48,961 nucleotides of DNA from Planctomycetaceae bacterium (GTDB lineage Bacteria > Planctomycetota > Planctomycetia > Planctomycetales > Planctomycetaceae), in assembly GCA_021732785.1 (NCBI GenBank), contig JAKFUG010000044.1:1-48961 (forward strand), given 5' to 3'. Made by a program: the position numbers and the translations under genes. Each line of letters opens with the position of its first letter. The first letter of the stretch is position 1. The notes below the pieces were generated by a model that saw only the letters and a program-made list of their open reading frames with translations, did no database searches and was not told where the DNA came from. Positions 8,769-19,200 of this stretch are shown piece after piece.

Positions 8769-10727
8769 ATGGATCGTCTCTCGCTCTGCCTCGTCTTCCT
8801 GTTCCCGCTACTCATCGATGCCGTCGTCGTCCAGGCAGAGGTCTTAATCGCCCCGATCGCCGATGGAGCCGGATTCGTGGTAACGACGACCGCCTATCAG
8901 GCGAAGCTGGATGCGACCGGCGCGATGACTTCGCTGCGAGTTTCGGGCGAGGAGTTTTTCGCCGAGGAACGCAAACTGAACATCAACGGAGCTGTCGTGG
9001 AGGTCCCGGCGGTGTTCGCGAGCCACCATCGCAGTTGGACGCCCACGTTCCTGCTGACGGGCCCCGCAACGATCGAAGGCAACACCGTTAAGTCCCTCGG
9101 CGAAGGCTGGGGTCTGACGTACACGTTTGATGAATCCGCTTTCTCCGTCGCGTTTGGAGGTTTTCCGAAAGGAGCCAGTTATGCGCTGAACGAAGGCTAT
9201 CCCAACGGGAACCTCAATTTCTGGATGTCTCCCCGGTTGCATCGAGCCGTCGATGCGCTGCAACAGGGCGATTTAGGCTGGCCCGTGAAAGGAAACCCTG
9301 AGCCGGGGAACTACACGCTCATCGCGAGTAATGGGGCCGGCGTCGAATTCCAGAACAGCTTCTGGATCGCCACCTACGATGATCGTCGACCGAATGTCCC
9401 CGCGACAGGGCGTGGCGATTTCATCCTCCTGGCCGAGATGGCGAAGTCCCCGAAGCCGATCGTGCGACAGATCGTCATTCATCCGAAAGTGGACTTGGGA
9501 CGGTCGGTGGAATTGTCGATCACGTCGCCGAATCCGGATCACTTGTTTCCCGAGAATCGTCCCCTTGTTTTCCCCGTGCAGATCACGGTGCACTACGGCC
9601 AAACACTCAAAGGAAAACTGCGTTTTGAAGGACACAACTACGTTTTCAAAGACCGAAAAGTCACCGCGGAGGTCCCGCTCCACATCGAGTCGGGAACAGC
9701 CGCTCTCAACCTGGATTTTGCGATCCAACCGGCTGAACCGGGTCATTACATCGGCAACCTCATCATCAGCGACGGCGAAAAGGATTTGTACGCCAAACGG
9801 ATCGGATTTCTGTACCAACCTCAGAAGGTGGCGGCGGTGCAGCCTCCAGCAGGATTTGATGAGTTCTGGGACGATACGCTGACGGAATTGGAGAAGGTTC
9901 CGCTCGATCTCACGCTGACCGAGCAGCCGGACAAAGAAACGGCTGCGGGAAAGGTCTATCTCGCCAAGTTCCGCGCGTGGGAAGGCCGCTGGGCATGGGC
10001 ATGGTTGTATGAACCGAAAGGGGAGCGAAAAGTCGATGCCACCGTGCAATGTCCCGCCGTGAGCGTGTATCAGCCGGGACAGGCTCAGCCTGCCAATGGT
10101 GAACTGTGGATTGCCGCCGCCGTGCATGGTGGAGATGTCACGAACTACCCCGCCAAGAGTGACTTCGACTACATGACGAGCGGAATCACCGACCGAGAGA
10201 CAACGATGCTGCGCTACAGCTACACCTGTCTCGTCCGCTGCCATGACATTATTCTTCGGCACAAGCTCTGCAATGGCACCGTCCATGTGCGCGGTGGGAG
10301 TCAGGGAGGCGGTTTGTCCTTGGTCCTGGCCGGGTTGAGACCGGTCGCAACTGTGACGGGGAACACGATCGCCATGATGCGCATCGACTGGACCGTGCTG
10401 GGGCTCACCACGTGGGGCCCACACGCACCGGCGGGAGCCGATCCCAAACAAGTCGCCGAAGTAATTCGCTATTTCGACCCGCCCTGCTTCGCCCATCGCG
10501 TGCATGCGCCCATCAAGTTCTACCTGGCGCTCTTTGATTTCACGGGACCCGTGGAGGGCGTGCTCACCGCGATCAACGCCCTGCCGGAAAAGACCGAATG
10601 CCGCCTCGTGATCGATCCCTTTGGCGGCCACTTCACTGCCAACTACGGTGGCCGCGATGCTGGCAAGGTTCCCCCAGTTCCACGCTGGCTGGGAACCGAC
10701 GCTGAAAACAAGCTGAACGCGAAATAG
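8769..10727 (+). CDS. Secreted AXE1-type acetyl xylan esterase family protein
   Basis: A 652-residue secreted protein. The signal peptide (LSLCLVFLFPLLIDAVVVQAE) precedes an N-terminal beta-rich part, and the C-terminal half is an alpha/beta-hydrolase of the acetyl xylan esterase (AXE1/cephalosporin C deacetylase) type. The domain entry AAVQPPAGFDEFWDD is characteristic, and the nucleophile elbow GGSQGGG places Ser at residue 511. A closing His lies in VIDPFGGHF. It should hydrolyse acetyl esters on polysaccharides outside the cytoplasm. I use ATG 8769 (GAGGAATCCCT just before it) rather than the longer frame from 8724, because the signal peptide starts there. The large non-catalytic N-terminal region is usual for planctomycete members. 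Confidence 0.8.
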   Translation: MDRLSLCLVFLFPLLIDAVVVQAEVLIAPIADGAGFVVTTTAYQAKLDATGAMTSLRVSGEEFFAEERKLNINGAVVEVPAVFASHHRSWTPTFLLTGPATIEGNTVKSLGEGWGLTYTFDESAFSVAFGGFPKGASYALNEGYPNGNLNFWMSPRLHRAVDALQQGDLGWPVKGNPEPGNYTLIASNGAGVEFQNSFWIATYDDRRPNVPATGRGDFILLAEMAKSPKPIVRQIVIHPKVDLGRSVELSITSPNPDHLFPENRPLVFPVQITVHYGQTLKGKLRFEGHNYVFKDRKVTAEVPLHIESGTAALNLDFAIQPAEPGHYIGNLIISDGEKDLYAKRIGFLYQPQKVAAVQPPAGFDEFWDDTLTELEKVPLDLTLTEQPDKETAAGKVYLAKFRAWEGRWAWAWLYEPKGERKVDATVQCPAVSVYQPGQAQPANGELWIAAAVHGGDVTNYPAKSDFDYMTSGITDRETTMLRYSYTCLVRCHDIILRHKLCNGTVHVRGGSQGGGLSLVLAGLRPVATVTGNTIAMMRIDWTVLGLTTWGPHAPAGADPKQVAEVIRYFDPPCFAHRVHAPIKFYLALFDFTGPVEGVLTAINALPEKTECRLVIDPFGGHFTANYGGRDAGKVPPVPRWLGTDAENKLNAK

Positions 10728-10752
10728 CGTCGTTCGTGACTGTCGACAAATC

Positions 10753-11691
10753 GTGTCAAAAGAGCAGGAACAATTCGAAATTCATCCCGATCTCGACGGC
10801 TCGTTGCATTTGCTGTTTCCGCTCCTTTCCAGCCTGTTGTTCGTGTGGGGAGCGATATTTGCCAAGCAATCGGCCCTGCGGGGAACCAGTCCCTATACGA
10901 ACACCATGCTGTCCAATGTCACTTTGGCGTTGTTCTGGGCGGGTGTGGGTTTGGTCCGCGGCGACGGTTTGCCAATGACGGCCTGGGGACCGGCTGCGGC
11001 CATCGCGTTTGCGTTTGTGGTGGGACAACTCTGCACGTACCTCGCGTTCCAGTTGGGTGATGTGTCGCTGGCCACGCCGATTTTTGGTGTGAAGATCATC
11101 ATCGTGGCGTTCCTCAGCGCAGCCTTCACCGAGAGCGCCATCACCGCACAGACTTGGATCGCCGCGGTACTCGCCGCCATTGGAATTGGGGTTGTTCAGG
11201 CTGGTTCCGGTTCATCGGCGCGCCACCCATTAACGGCCGGACGAGCCACGCTTACCGTCGTGCTGGCGCTGCTGGCCGCCACGGCGCTGTCGCTATTTGA
11301 CATTGGCCTCCAGCACTACGGCCGGACTCACGGGGCGGAACGCTTTCTGACCCTGATGTTCATTTTCACCGGTGTGATCTCCTGCGGACTGCTCCCCTGG
11401 GTCGACCATCCGGTGCAGATCGTGCGGATTCACGCCGTGCGACCGCTCACTCTGGCCACACTGCTGATGGCCGCACAAGCCATCAGTATCTCCTACGCGT
11501 TGGGACGCTTCGGCGATGCTACGCGAGTTAATATCGTCTATTCGTTGCGGGGCCTGTGGTCCGTTCTGCTCGCCTGGCTGCTGGGTCGACTGGCGGTCAG
11601 CCCAGAGGGAAGCCTGTCACCGCGGACCTTGTTCTTTCGACTGATCGGGGCGATCTTGCTGCTGGTCTCCGTCATCGTCGCCTTGAACTAA
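10753..11691 (+). CDS. EamA/DMT superfamily transporter
   Basis: A 312-residue integral membrane protein with about ten hydrophobic segments, beginning at FPLLSSLLFVWGAIFAKQSAL and ending with LIGAILLLVSVIVALN. Two repeats of roughly five helices, with the second-repeat start LLAATALSLFDIGLQHYG, fit the EamA (drug/metabolite transporter) family. The start is a GTG at 10753, 25 nt after the esterase stop, and no in-frame ATG precedes the first helix. The substrate cannot be read from sequence. Confidence 0.7.
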   Translation: MSKEQEQFEIHPDLDGSLHLLFPLLSSLLFVWGAIFAKQSALRGTSPYTNTMLSNVTLALFWAGVGLVRGDGLPMTAWGPAAAIAFAFVVGQLCTYLAFQLGDVSLATPIFGVKIIIVAFLSAAFTESAITAQTWIAAVLAAIGIGVVQAGSGSSARHPLTAGRATLTVVLALLAATALSLFDIGLQHYGRTHGAERFLTLMFIFTGVISCGLLPWVDHPVQIVRIHAVRPLTLATLLMAAQAISISYALGRFGDATRVNIVYSLRGLWSVLLAWLLGRLAVSPEGSLSPRTLFFRLIGAILLLVSVIVALN

Positions 11692-11789
11692 GGCCGGCGA
11701 GATGCGTCTGGTAGTGCTCCCCGACAGATCGTGGCATGATATCGGCCGAAAATGTGGTCTTCCGTCAAGAAGGACTGTGGGTTAAGCCA

Positions 11790-12419
11790 ATGGATTTGCA
11801 GGAACTCGAAAGCATTGCCGCGCAGGAATTGCGGAAGCATGGTCTGAAAGACTGGTCATTCGGCTGGGCCAAAACCAACCGACGTTTGGGCGTCTGTCGC
11901 TACCGCTGGAAGCGGATTGAAATCGCGGAATACTACGCTCAGCACAATCCCCCCGAGAATGTTCTTGACACGCTGCTGCATGAGATTGCTCATGCCCTGG
12001 CGGGTCCGGATGCTCGTCATGGTCCGGCGTGGAAGGCCATCGCGACGCGAATCGGGGCCACGCCGCGGGCTTGCGACACGTCTCCCGATACCGTGGTGAA
12101 GCCGGGCGACTGGCAGGCCACCTGTTCTGCCTGCCAGAAGACGTACCACCGCTACAAGCGTCCCAGGAGCCTGACAGGATACCGCTGTCGGTGTGCTTCC
12201 CGCATGTCGTTGACTTTTCGATTTGTCGGCGAGACCCAGCGTCAGCCGTCCGTCTCGCAACGAGCGCAGCAAGTGGCCAGGTGGGAAGCGAAATGTGCCG
12301 GGTGCCAGACCGTGCATCTCCGCGTCCGTCAACCAAAAGCCGGTCTGTGGCGTTGCCGTTGTCCACATCGTTGTGAACTCATCTGGCGATCGCGTGCGTC
12401 TGGTGAGATGTCTGATTGA
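11790..12419 (+). CDS. SprT-like zinc metalloprotease with C-terminal zinc ribbons
   Basis: A protein of about 209 residues with the metalloprotease motif HEIAHAL (HExxH) inside LDTLLHEIAHALAGPDARHGPAWK. This is the SprT/Spartan arrangement in which a third His lies a few residues on. Downstream, CSAC/CRC and CAGC/CRC pairs suggest two small zinc ribbons rather than the single one usual for SprT. The family includes DNA-protein crosslink proteases, but many bacterial members are uncharacterised. Two starts are possible: ATG 11790, with AAGAAGGA about 17 nt upstream, or ATG 11736, which adds 18 residues. I prefer 11790 because the SprT domain starts right after it (MDLQELESIAAQEL). Cytoplasmic. 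Confidence 0.7.
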   Translation: MDLQELESIAAQELRKHGLKDWSFGWAKTNRRLGVCRYRWKRIEIAEYYAQHNPPENVLDTLLHEIAHALAGPDARHGPAWKAIATRIGATPRACDTSPDTVVKPGDWQATCSACQKTYHRYKRPRSLTGYRCRCASRMSLTFRFVGETQRQPSVSQRAQQVARWEAKCAGCQTVHLRVRQPKAGLWRCRCPHRCELIWRSRASGEMSD

Positions 12420-12897
12420 GATTCAACGGAGAACTGGAAATGGAATTCCTCGCTGGCATCTCCCGGTGGCTCTCCAGCGGTCGCATCCTTTCGTCAATCA
12501 ACTTCACGTCTAACGCACTGGCCATGAGTCGCCGCTCCTCTTTCACCGCGATTTTCTGCGGCGCGACAGACGGCGCTTGTTTTCGGAGGTATGCCTTCGC
12601 GGAATCGGCCATCGTCACCAGGGCCGCTCCCATCATGATGGCATCCTTGATGACCAGCCGCCCGGCCCCGCTCAAGTCAGGGAACCCGTGTTGGGCATCG
12701 CCGAGTGCCGGGACCCAGCATTCTGGCGTTGTGATGAGGAACGACAGCGTGACGAACGACATTTGGAAGACGAGCAGACTGCCGACTGCTGCCACCTGGG
12801 GCAGCCACGGGTTCACGCAGAGCATCAATCCGTAAAGGATGATGACGGACCCGAGACCGTAGTCAAAGATGTAGGTCCGGTTCGCTTCGTGCCTGAC
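12379..12897 (-). pseudogene. DUF417 (YkgB/RclC-type) membrane protein, 5' truncated
   Basis: The minus strand encodes a membrane protein segment. WLPQVAAVGSLLVFQMSF, VTLSFLITTPECWVPALG, GFPDLSGAGRLVIKDAIMM and GAALVTMADSAKAYL fit the C-terminal half of the DUF417 family (E. coli RclC type). The frame is closed upstream by TAG at 12898-12900, before the expected N-terminal helices, and no start with a ribosome-binding site is present. The last 40 or so residues are not family-like and run into the convergent SprT-like gene. It is probably a decayed gene. The 262 nt between it and 13160 hold no gene I can recognise. Confidence 0.6.
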
Positions 12898-13159
12898 CTA
12901 CTATTGCCACGAACGCCCCCACCAGGGCCCGTCCAATCAGCCCCCCTGGCACGCCTTCCAATCCGGGCGCAACAGACCCCGCTGACCACCGTCTCGGAAA
13001 CCCATCCCCGTGGTCCGAAAAGCGGGGTCCACTTCACGCAGTGACCTTGAACCCGCTCGACAATCTTCGTCGGCGCGGGGGCATGCCGATGACGCTTCAT
13101 CGACGGCAGGAAGCCGCTATCGAAGTTGGCAGAAAGAACGCCGACGACATCGATTCTGT

Positions 13160-14641
13160 TCAATGAAAATCGGTCAATGGTCGAATGTCGTAATCCGACC
13201 AGCGCGGGCGCTCTGCAAGTTCGGCTCGATGGCGGAACGGGGATCGCGAATAGAGTTCGGGCACGCCGTCTTTGCCGAGGAACCAGCTCTGACACCCGCT
13301 TGACCAGACGGTTCGTTTGGCCGCGTGCAGCAAGTCCGTCATGTATTGAGCCGTGGCACCATCCGTCGGGGAAATCGCGACACGCTCTTCCAGCGCCCGG
13401 CGGATCAGCGGCATGACGGCGCCGACCTGCCATTCCGCCACCTGGACAACCGATTGATTCGCGATGGGGCTATAGGGACCAACTACGAAAAAGAAATTGG
13501 GCATTCGCGGAACCGCAATCGATCGCCACACGATCGGCCGTTCCGCCCACAGGTCGTCGAGATCGATTCCGTCCGCCCCCGTCACGCGCATCGGTCGAAC
13601 ATATTCGTGACTCCGAAAGCCAGTCGCCAGGATCAACACGTCCAACGGATGGTGTTGCCCGTCGGCGGTGTGGACTCCGTTCGGCGTGATCCCGGTGATC
13701 GCTTCGTCGGCCAGGGAAACATTCGGCCGCTGCAGTGCCGGATAGTACCGATTCGAGAACACAATCCGTTTGCAGCCAGGTCGATACTGCGGGGTCAATC
13801 GGCGTCGGAGTTCAGGATCACGCACCGACCGCAATGCAGACCGCGCTAGTTGTTCCACGACCCACAGCGTGAAGGGCGAGTTCCCCACCAGCGCTTCGGA
13901 CCAAGTCCGCGTCTGAAATTGAAAATGGAGAGCATGCGACCATCGCATCAGCAGTGGCACACGACGATTCAGTGCTCTCCACCACCCCGAGATGGCCGGG
14001 TTCGCGACCGATAGAATCCAGTTGGGAGTCCGTTGAAAAACTGTCAGATGCGAAACGCGCCCGGCGATGGCGGGCACGACTTGCGCGGCCGAGGTGCCTG
14101 TGCCGATGACGCCGACGCGCATTCCGTCGAGCGGAGTCTCGGGTTTCCAACGGGCCGTATGCACGACCGGGCCGGCGAATTGATCGAGGCCCGGGATGTT
14201 CGGGTAGGCCGGCTGATGCAACACGCCGGTCGCGGCCACCACGATCGCGGCTCGCAGTCGCTCTCCCGACGCCAGGGTGACGTTCCAGTCGTTGCCGGTC
14301 CACTCAGTCGCCACAACCGGGCTGTTGAAGCGCAGGTGCGATCGCAAGTGGAACCGGTCAGCGACATCTTCGAGATACCGCCGGATTTCATCACCCGGTG
14401 AAAACCGATGCGACCAATCAGGATTTAAGGCAAAGGAATAGCAGTATTGCTGCGAGGGAATGTCGCAGCCCACACCGGGGTAGGTGTTATCCCGCCAAGT
14501 TCCGCCGACGGAGTCCCCCTTTTCGCAGATCACAAAGTCGGTGATTCCGGCTTCGCGGAGCTTGATGCCCATCAACAGTCCGGAGAACCCTGCGCCGATG
14601 ATCAGCACGCGCCCATTCGCATCCGCTGTTGTCTGATCCAT
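13160..14641 (-). CDS. Flavin monooxygenase, Baeyer-Villiger type
   Basis: A 493-residue NADPH/FAD-dependent monooxygenase. The FAD Rossmann motif GAGFSG is at residues 16-21, the NADPH motif GTGTSA at 180-185, and between them FAGPVVHTARWK (155-166) matches the Baeyer-Villiger fingerprint FxGxxxHxxxW, with Lys in the last place where Pro/Asp is usual. GGTWRDNTYPGVGCDIPS (46-63) is also typical of type I BVMO/FMO proteins. It could insert oxygen next to a ketone or oxidise N or S atoms. It lies 51 nt downstream of the HlyD gene, in line with the PKS, so it is likely the last gene of the minus-strand arm and a tailoring enzyme. Confidence 0.85.
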   Translation of the reverse strand: MDQTTADANGRVLIIGAGFSGLLMGIKLREAGITDFVICEKGDSVGGTWRDNTYPGVGCDIPSQQYCYSFALNPDWSHRFSPGDEIRRYLEDVADRFHLRSHLRFNSPVVATEWTGNDWNVTLASGERLRAAIVVAATGVLHQPAYPNIPGLDQFAGPVVHTARWKPETPLDGMRVGVIGTGTSAAQVVPAIAGRVSHLTVFQRTPNWILSVANPAISGWWRALNRRVPLLMRWSHALHFQFQTRTWSEALVGNSPFTLWVVEQLARSALRSVRDPELRRRLTPQYRPGCKRIVFSNRYYPALQRPNVSLADEAITGITPNGVHTADGQHHPLDVLILATGFRSHEYVRPMRVTGADGIDLDDLWAERPIVWRSIAVPRMPNFFFVVGPYSPIANQSVVQVAEWQVGAVMPLIRRALEERVAISPTDGATAQYMTDLLHAAKRTVWSSGCQSWFLGKDGVPELYSRSPFRHRAELAERPRWSDYDIRPLTDFH

Positions 14642-14692
14642 CGATTGTCAACCGAGCTTACATGGAACCGCCGCGCGATTCGGGTGGCGATC

Positions 14693-16075
14693 TCATTGCG
14701 GGGCAGGGCGCATCGCCAGGGGTTTGACCGGCGTTCCTGATCGCACCGAACTGTCGGGCGCGAGCAGCACCTGCTCGCCTTCCGTCAGCCCCCCGGTGAT
14801 CTCGGCCACTTCATCATTGAGCAGGCCCACCTCGACCGGTAAGAGGTGGGCGACACCGAAACGGACGGCATAGATTTGCCACTGCGCTTCGGGACCGCGA
14901 AAGATGGCAAAGCGCGGCACGAGTAACGCCCCGGTTTTTTGCTCCACGTGGATCTTGACACGCACACGGAAGCCGACACCGAGCGAATAGGCCTCGTTCA
15001 ACCGCCGGGCATCGCCATTCTCAAAACCGATGATGACATTCACCCGCTGCTCTTCCACGCCCAGGCTGCTGATTTTGGTAAACGCCCGCGGTTCGATCCG
15101 TCGGACACGGCCCGCGACGTTTTCGTTCCCCACCGTCGGTCCGTAAATCTCGACACGAGCCGCGGGCCGAATTCGCGCGGCGTCCTGTGTCAGCACTTCC
15201 GCGATGATCTCCAGATCATCCAGCGTGGCGACTTCCAGAAGATCGGCACCCGCTGGCAAAACCCGTTCGTCACTGATAAACCGCTCGAGCACGATGCCAT
15301 CAACCGGGCTTTCCATGCGGCTGCGGGCTTGATCGAGCCGGACTTGCTCCAACCGCGAATCGGCCTCGGCCTTCGCAAACCGCAGTGAGTCGGCGAACAG
15401 CTTTTTCCGTTCGATTTCGTTCCGAAAGCGTTCCGCTCGATGGGCGGCAACGTCAATTCCATCTGCCGATGCCAGACGATCGTATTGATCGCGCTCGTGT
15501 TCCGCGTGCTTGACGTCACGTTGCATTTGTGCTGCTTCAATTTCTTCATCGGGATAGATCGACTTCGCATCGAGCATCCGCTTCAAATGCAGCCCGGCGT
15601 ACAAAAGTTCCGACGAGCGGACGGCCACCTGCGATTTCCGCGCCGACTCCACGTCCGTCATCATGTCCACCATTTTCAGCGATTGCTTCACTTCCGCGTC
15701 TTCCACACCGACGTACTCCGCTTCCAGAATGGAAGCTTCCAATCGTTTGACGGTGGCCGTCAGTTCCGCCAGTCGATTTGCCAGATCGCGCGAGATCAGC
15801 TCGGCAACGACTTGTCCTTTTTCCACGCGCGAGCCGGCCGAAAAGCCGACGGCCGCGACACGGCCGGGAATGGGGGTCGCAATCTTGTACGTGCGCTCGA
15901 TCCGCGTTTTCGCTTCCAGGTCGATGTACTCGGAGATTTCGCCGACACGAACCACTGCGGCACTGCAAGGAACGGCAAAGTACGGTCGCGCGAACAGGAC
16001 CGCACCCAATCCCATGACGAGGAGCGCGGCGAATCCGAGTAATTTGCGGCTCATGGTCAACATACCGTTGGACAT
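14693..16075 (-). CDS. HlyD/RND-type periplasmic adaptor (membrane fusion protein)
   Basis: A 460-residue adaptor with one N-terminal membrane anchor (LLGFAALLVMGLGAVLFARPYF). The lipoyl half IATPIPGRVAAVGFSAGSRVEKGQVV is followed by a long coiled-coil region (about residues 90-240). The second lipoyl half holds MESPVDGIVLERFISDERVL, then beta-barrel and membrane-proximal parts. Such proteins link an inner-membrane pump to an outer-membrane channel. It is 126 nt downstream of the PKS and co-oriented. The most likely partners are the ABC ATPase and FtsX-like permease of the divergent arm (31439-34612), giving a MacAB-like exporter. No TolC-type channel is encoded in the window. Confidence 0.8.
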   Translation of the reverse strand: MSNGMLTMSRKLLGFAALLVMGLGAVLFARPYFAVPCSAAVVRVGEISEYIDLEAKTRIERTYKIATPIPGRVAAVGFSAGSRVEKGQVVAELISRDLANRLAELTATVKRLEASILEAEYVGVEDAEVKQSLKMVDMMTDVESARKSQVAVRSSELLYAGLHLKRMLDAKSIYPDEEIEAAQMQRDVKHAEHERDQYDRLASADGIDVAAHRAERFRNEIERKKLFADSLRFAKAEADSRLEQVRLDQARSRMESPVDGIVLERFISDERVLPAGADLLEVATLDDLEIIAEVLTQDAARIRPAARVEIYGPTVGNENVAGRVRRIEPRAFTKISSLGVEEQRVNVIIGFENGDARRLNEAYSLGVGFRVRVKIHVEQKTGALLVPRFAIFRGPEAQWQIYAVRFGVAHLLPVEVGLLNDEVAEITGGLTEGEQVLLAPDSSVRSGTPVKPLAMRPAPQ

Positions 16076-16201
16076 GGAAACTGTGATCGACTTCTCCAGC
16101 CTGGAGAAGGAACTGCGATTGTCGGGCCGATCTGCGGATGTCCTTTATCTTAACCGGGAGTGCAACCGGACTGGCGAGAATTCTTCAATGGATGCCTGGC
16201 G

Positions 16202-19200
16202 TCAGTTCACCGTTGCCGCCTCGCCTTCAATCGAGGCGAGCATCTCATCGACTTGCGCGTCGGAAAGCTCGTCAACATTGACCGGCGGCGCTACAACCGG
16301 GACGACCGCGTCACCCTCTAACTGTTTGGCGAGCAGGTCCACCAGTTGAGCGACGCTGGGCCCGCGCAGAAGTTCCACGGTCGGCAATTGCAATCCGAGT
16401 TCGCCTTCAGTCCAGTTCTTCAGTTCCACCGCGACGAGCGAGTCCAATCCCATGTCCGTGAGCGGACAGGTGACATCGAGGCGATCGGGCGTAGTTCCCA
16501 ACACGCGCGAGACCTGCTCTTTCAACAGGGTTTCCAGCACACCGCGGCGCTGTTCGGGTTCAACCGCCATCAAGGCGGCGCGACCACTGCCGAACTCGCG
16601 TTTCTTGCCACCGGCTTGTCCGTCATCAGCCCCGAGATCTTCAAATCGCAGCGATTGGCCGGCAACCAGCCGCACGAATTCATTCGCGCCGCTGCCCACG
16701 ACGCCCACTTGCACCGAACCGTCGTTGATGAATCGCCCCATCATCGAGAGCACTTCGTGGGGCCGAATGCCCTGCATTCCCAAAGATTCGAATCGCTGGG
16801 CAATTTCCGGGTGTCGCGCCACCCAGCCGACTTCGCCGAGGTAGCCCCAGTTAATGGTGAGTGCGGGCAAATTCTGCGCGCGACGGAACGTAGCGAGGCT
16901 GTCCAGAAACGCATTCGCCGCCGCATAGTTGCCCTGGCCTTCCATTCCGAGCAGCGACGAAATCGACGAGAAGTTGACGAAGAAATCGAGGGGCAACGTG
17001 CGCGTCTGCAAATGGAGATTCCACGCGCCCAGCACTTTGGGAGACCACACACGCTCGAAGCGTTCGGCATCGAGCGTGACAAGCAGCCCGTCATCGAGAA
17101 CCATGGCGAGGTGCATCACCCCGGCTAACGGAAATACGGACGCGGCAATGCGAGCCAGGACCGCCGCCAGTTCTGAGGGTTGTGTGACATCGGCCTGCTC
17201 GACGATCATCTCGGCCCCGGTACCGCGCAGTTCGTCCAATTCGGCGGTGGCTTCGTGACTGGGACCGCTGCGCTGCATCAGCACGATGTGCCGCGCACCA
17301 TCGCGGACCATGCCTTTCGCGATTGCCAGTCCCAGTCCTCCCAAACCGCCGGTGATGAGATACGTCACATCGGCCCGATACCGGTACGGCGATTTCGTCG
17401 CGGCGAGGACTTCCAGTTCCGGCTCGGAGTGCGTAATCACGACCTTGCCGATATGTCGCGCCTGTGCCATATAACGGAACGCAGCACTGATATTCGACAA
17501 GCGGAACGGACGGTAGGGGATGACGGAAATCTGTTGACGCTGTACCAGTTCGGCCATCTCGGCGAACACCTCGCCGACAATCTCCGGCCGCTGCCGCATC
17601 GCGCCGTCCAGATCGATGGCGTGGAAGGAGAGATTGCGACGAAACGGTCGCATCGCCAGACGGCTGTCGGCGTAGATATCGCGTTTGCCAATCTCCAGGA
17701 AGCGGCCGTAGTCCCGCAGCAGCGACAAGCTTTTTTGGATCGCCTGACCGGAGAGCGAGTTCAGAATCAGGTCCACGCCTTCACCGTTCGTCGCGGCCAG
17801 AACCTCGTCGGCGAACGACAGCGTTCGGGAGTCCATCACGTGCGGAATGCCCATCCAGCGGAGAAAGTCCCGCTTCTCGGGAGTTCCAGCGGTGGCGAAA
17901 ACTTCGGCTCCCGCCACTTGCGCCAATTGTATGGCGGCAAGCCCGACGCCCCCCGTCGCCGCGTGAATGAGAACCCGTTCGCCACGGCGGATTTTCCCGA
18001 GGGAATGGAGCGCGTAATAAGCCGTGAGATACGCGACGGGGAGGGTTGCCGCCTGCTCGAACGTCATCTCAGTCGGCAACTTGGCGATGTAGCGGGAGTC
18101 GGTGATAACGTAGGACGCGAAGCTGAACGGAGCCAGCCCCATCACGGCGTCGGCAATTTGCCAGCCCTGCACGCCGGGAGCAATCCGCGTGATGCGGCCG
18201 GCGAACTCCAGGCCCATCGGGATCGGTCCGTCGGGCAGCCCGGGATAGAGTCCGAGCGCTTTCATCACATCGCTGAAATTCAGCGCTGAGGCTTCGATGG
18301 CGATTTCAACGGATCCGGGGGGAAGCTCCGCAGGCGGCTGACCGCGCAGTACGAGTTGATCGAACGTTCCCTGGCGACTTGTTTCCAGCCGAAACCGGGG
18401 CTGGGTGGTGTTGCCATCGGCTCCCAACTGCCGCGGTGCCGGTCGTCGTCCGGCGGTGCGAATGAGGCGATGCACATAGCGCGATGCACCCCGGAGTGCG
18501 ACTTCTTCTTCGTGGCTGTTGGCGAGGAATTCGGCGACCAGCGCCTCGAACTCGCCGTCGGATGGTTCCGGACTCAAGTCCACAAGAATGGGCCGCAGGT
18601 TCCGGAGTTCATTCATGGCCACGCGGCCGAGTCCCCACAGCGAACCTTGCAACGGCTGAGGCATCGCCGGTCCATCCCCCGCGGTCTGCGCTCCGCGCGT
18701 AATCAGCCAGGCGCGGGGCGGAGTCGGCGCGGCGGACTCGGCCAAACCTTGCAGCAGTTGTGTCACCGTCAGACAGCCGGGAGCCAGGCCCGCTGCGACG
18801 CTCTCGAGGGAGTCGGTTTCATCGAGAATGTCATCGCACGACCAGAGATGGACCACTCCGCACGGCGGATTGCCCGCGGTGTGGAGATCCGCAAGCAACC
18901 ACTGCATGCCGGGTTTGTCCGCGGGGATCAACTCAAATTCGTCGTCACTGACTCGACGATTCGTTTTCCCGGCAACGACCGTTTGCACAGCCGCGCCGCG
19001 AGCGCGCAGTTTGTCAGCCAGGCGGCGTCCGAGGCCTCCCCGATCGCAGAAGATCAGCCAGCGGCCGGTCGCTGGCGGAGTGGTCGAAACCCGTGGAAGC
19101 TCCGTTTCCGGAAGAGCGACGGGACGGGAAGCGGCCGGTTCGTGCTGAGGGTTTGATTGGGCCATCAGAACGGCGCAAATGGAGCCTGTGAAATTCCCTG

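Noticed and set aside
12825-13433. A 202-codon minus-strand frame overlapping the end of the monooxygenase gene
   Set aside because: Its first half is out of frame inside the monooxygenase coding region and the rest shows no protein family features.
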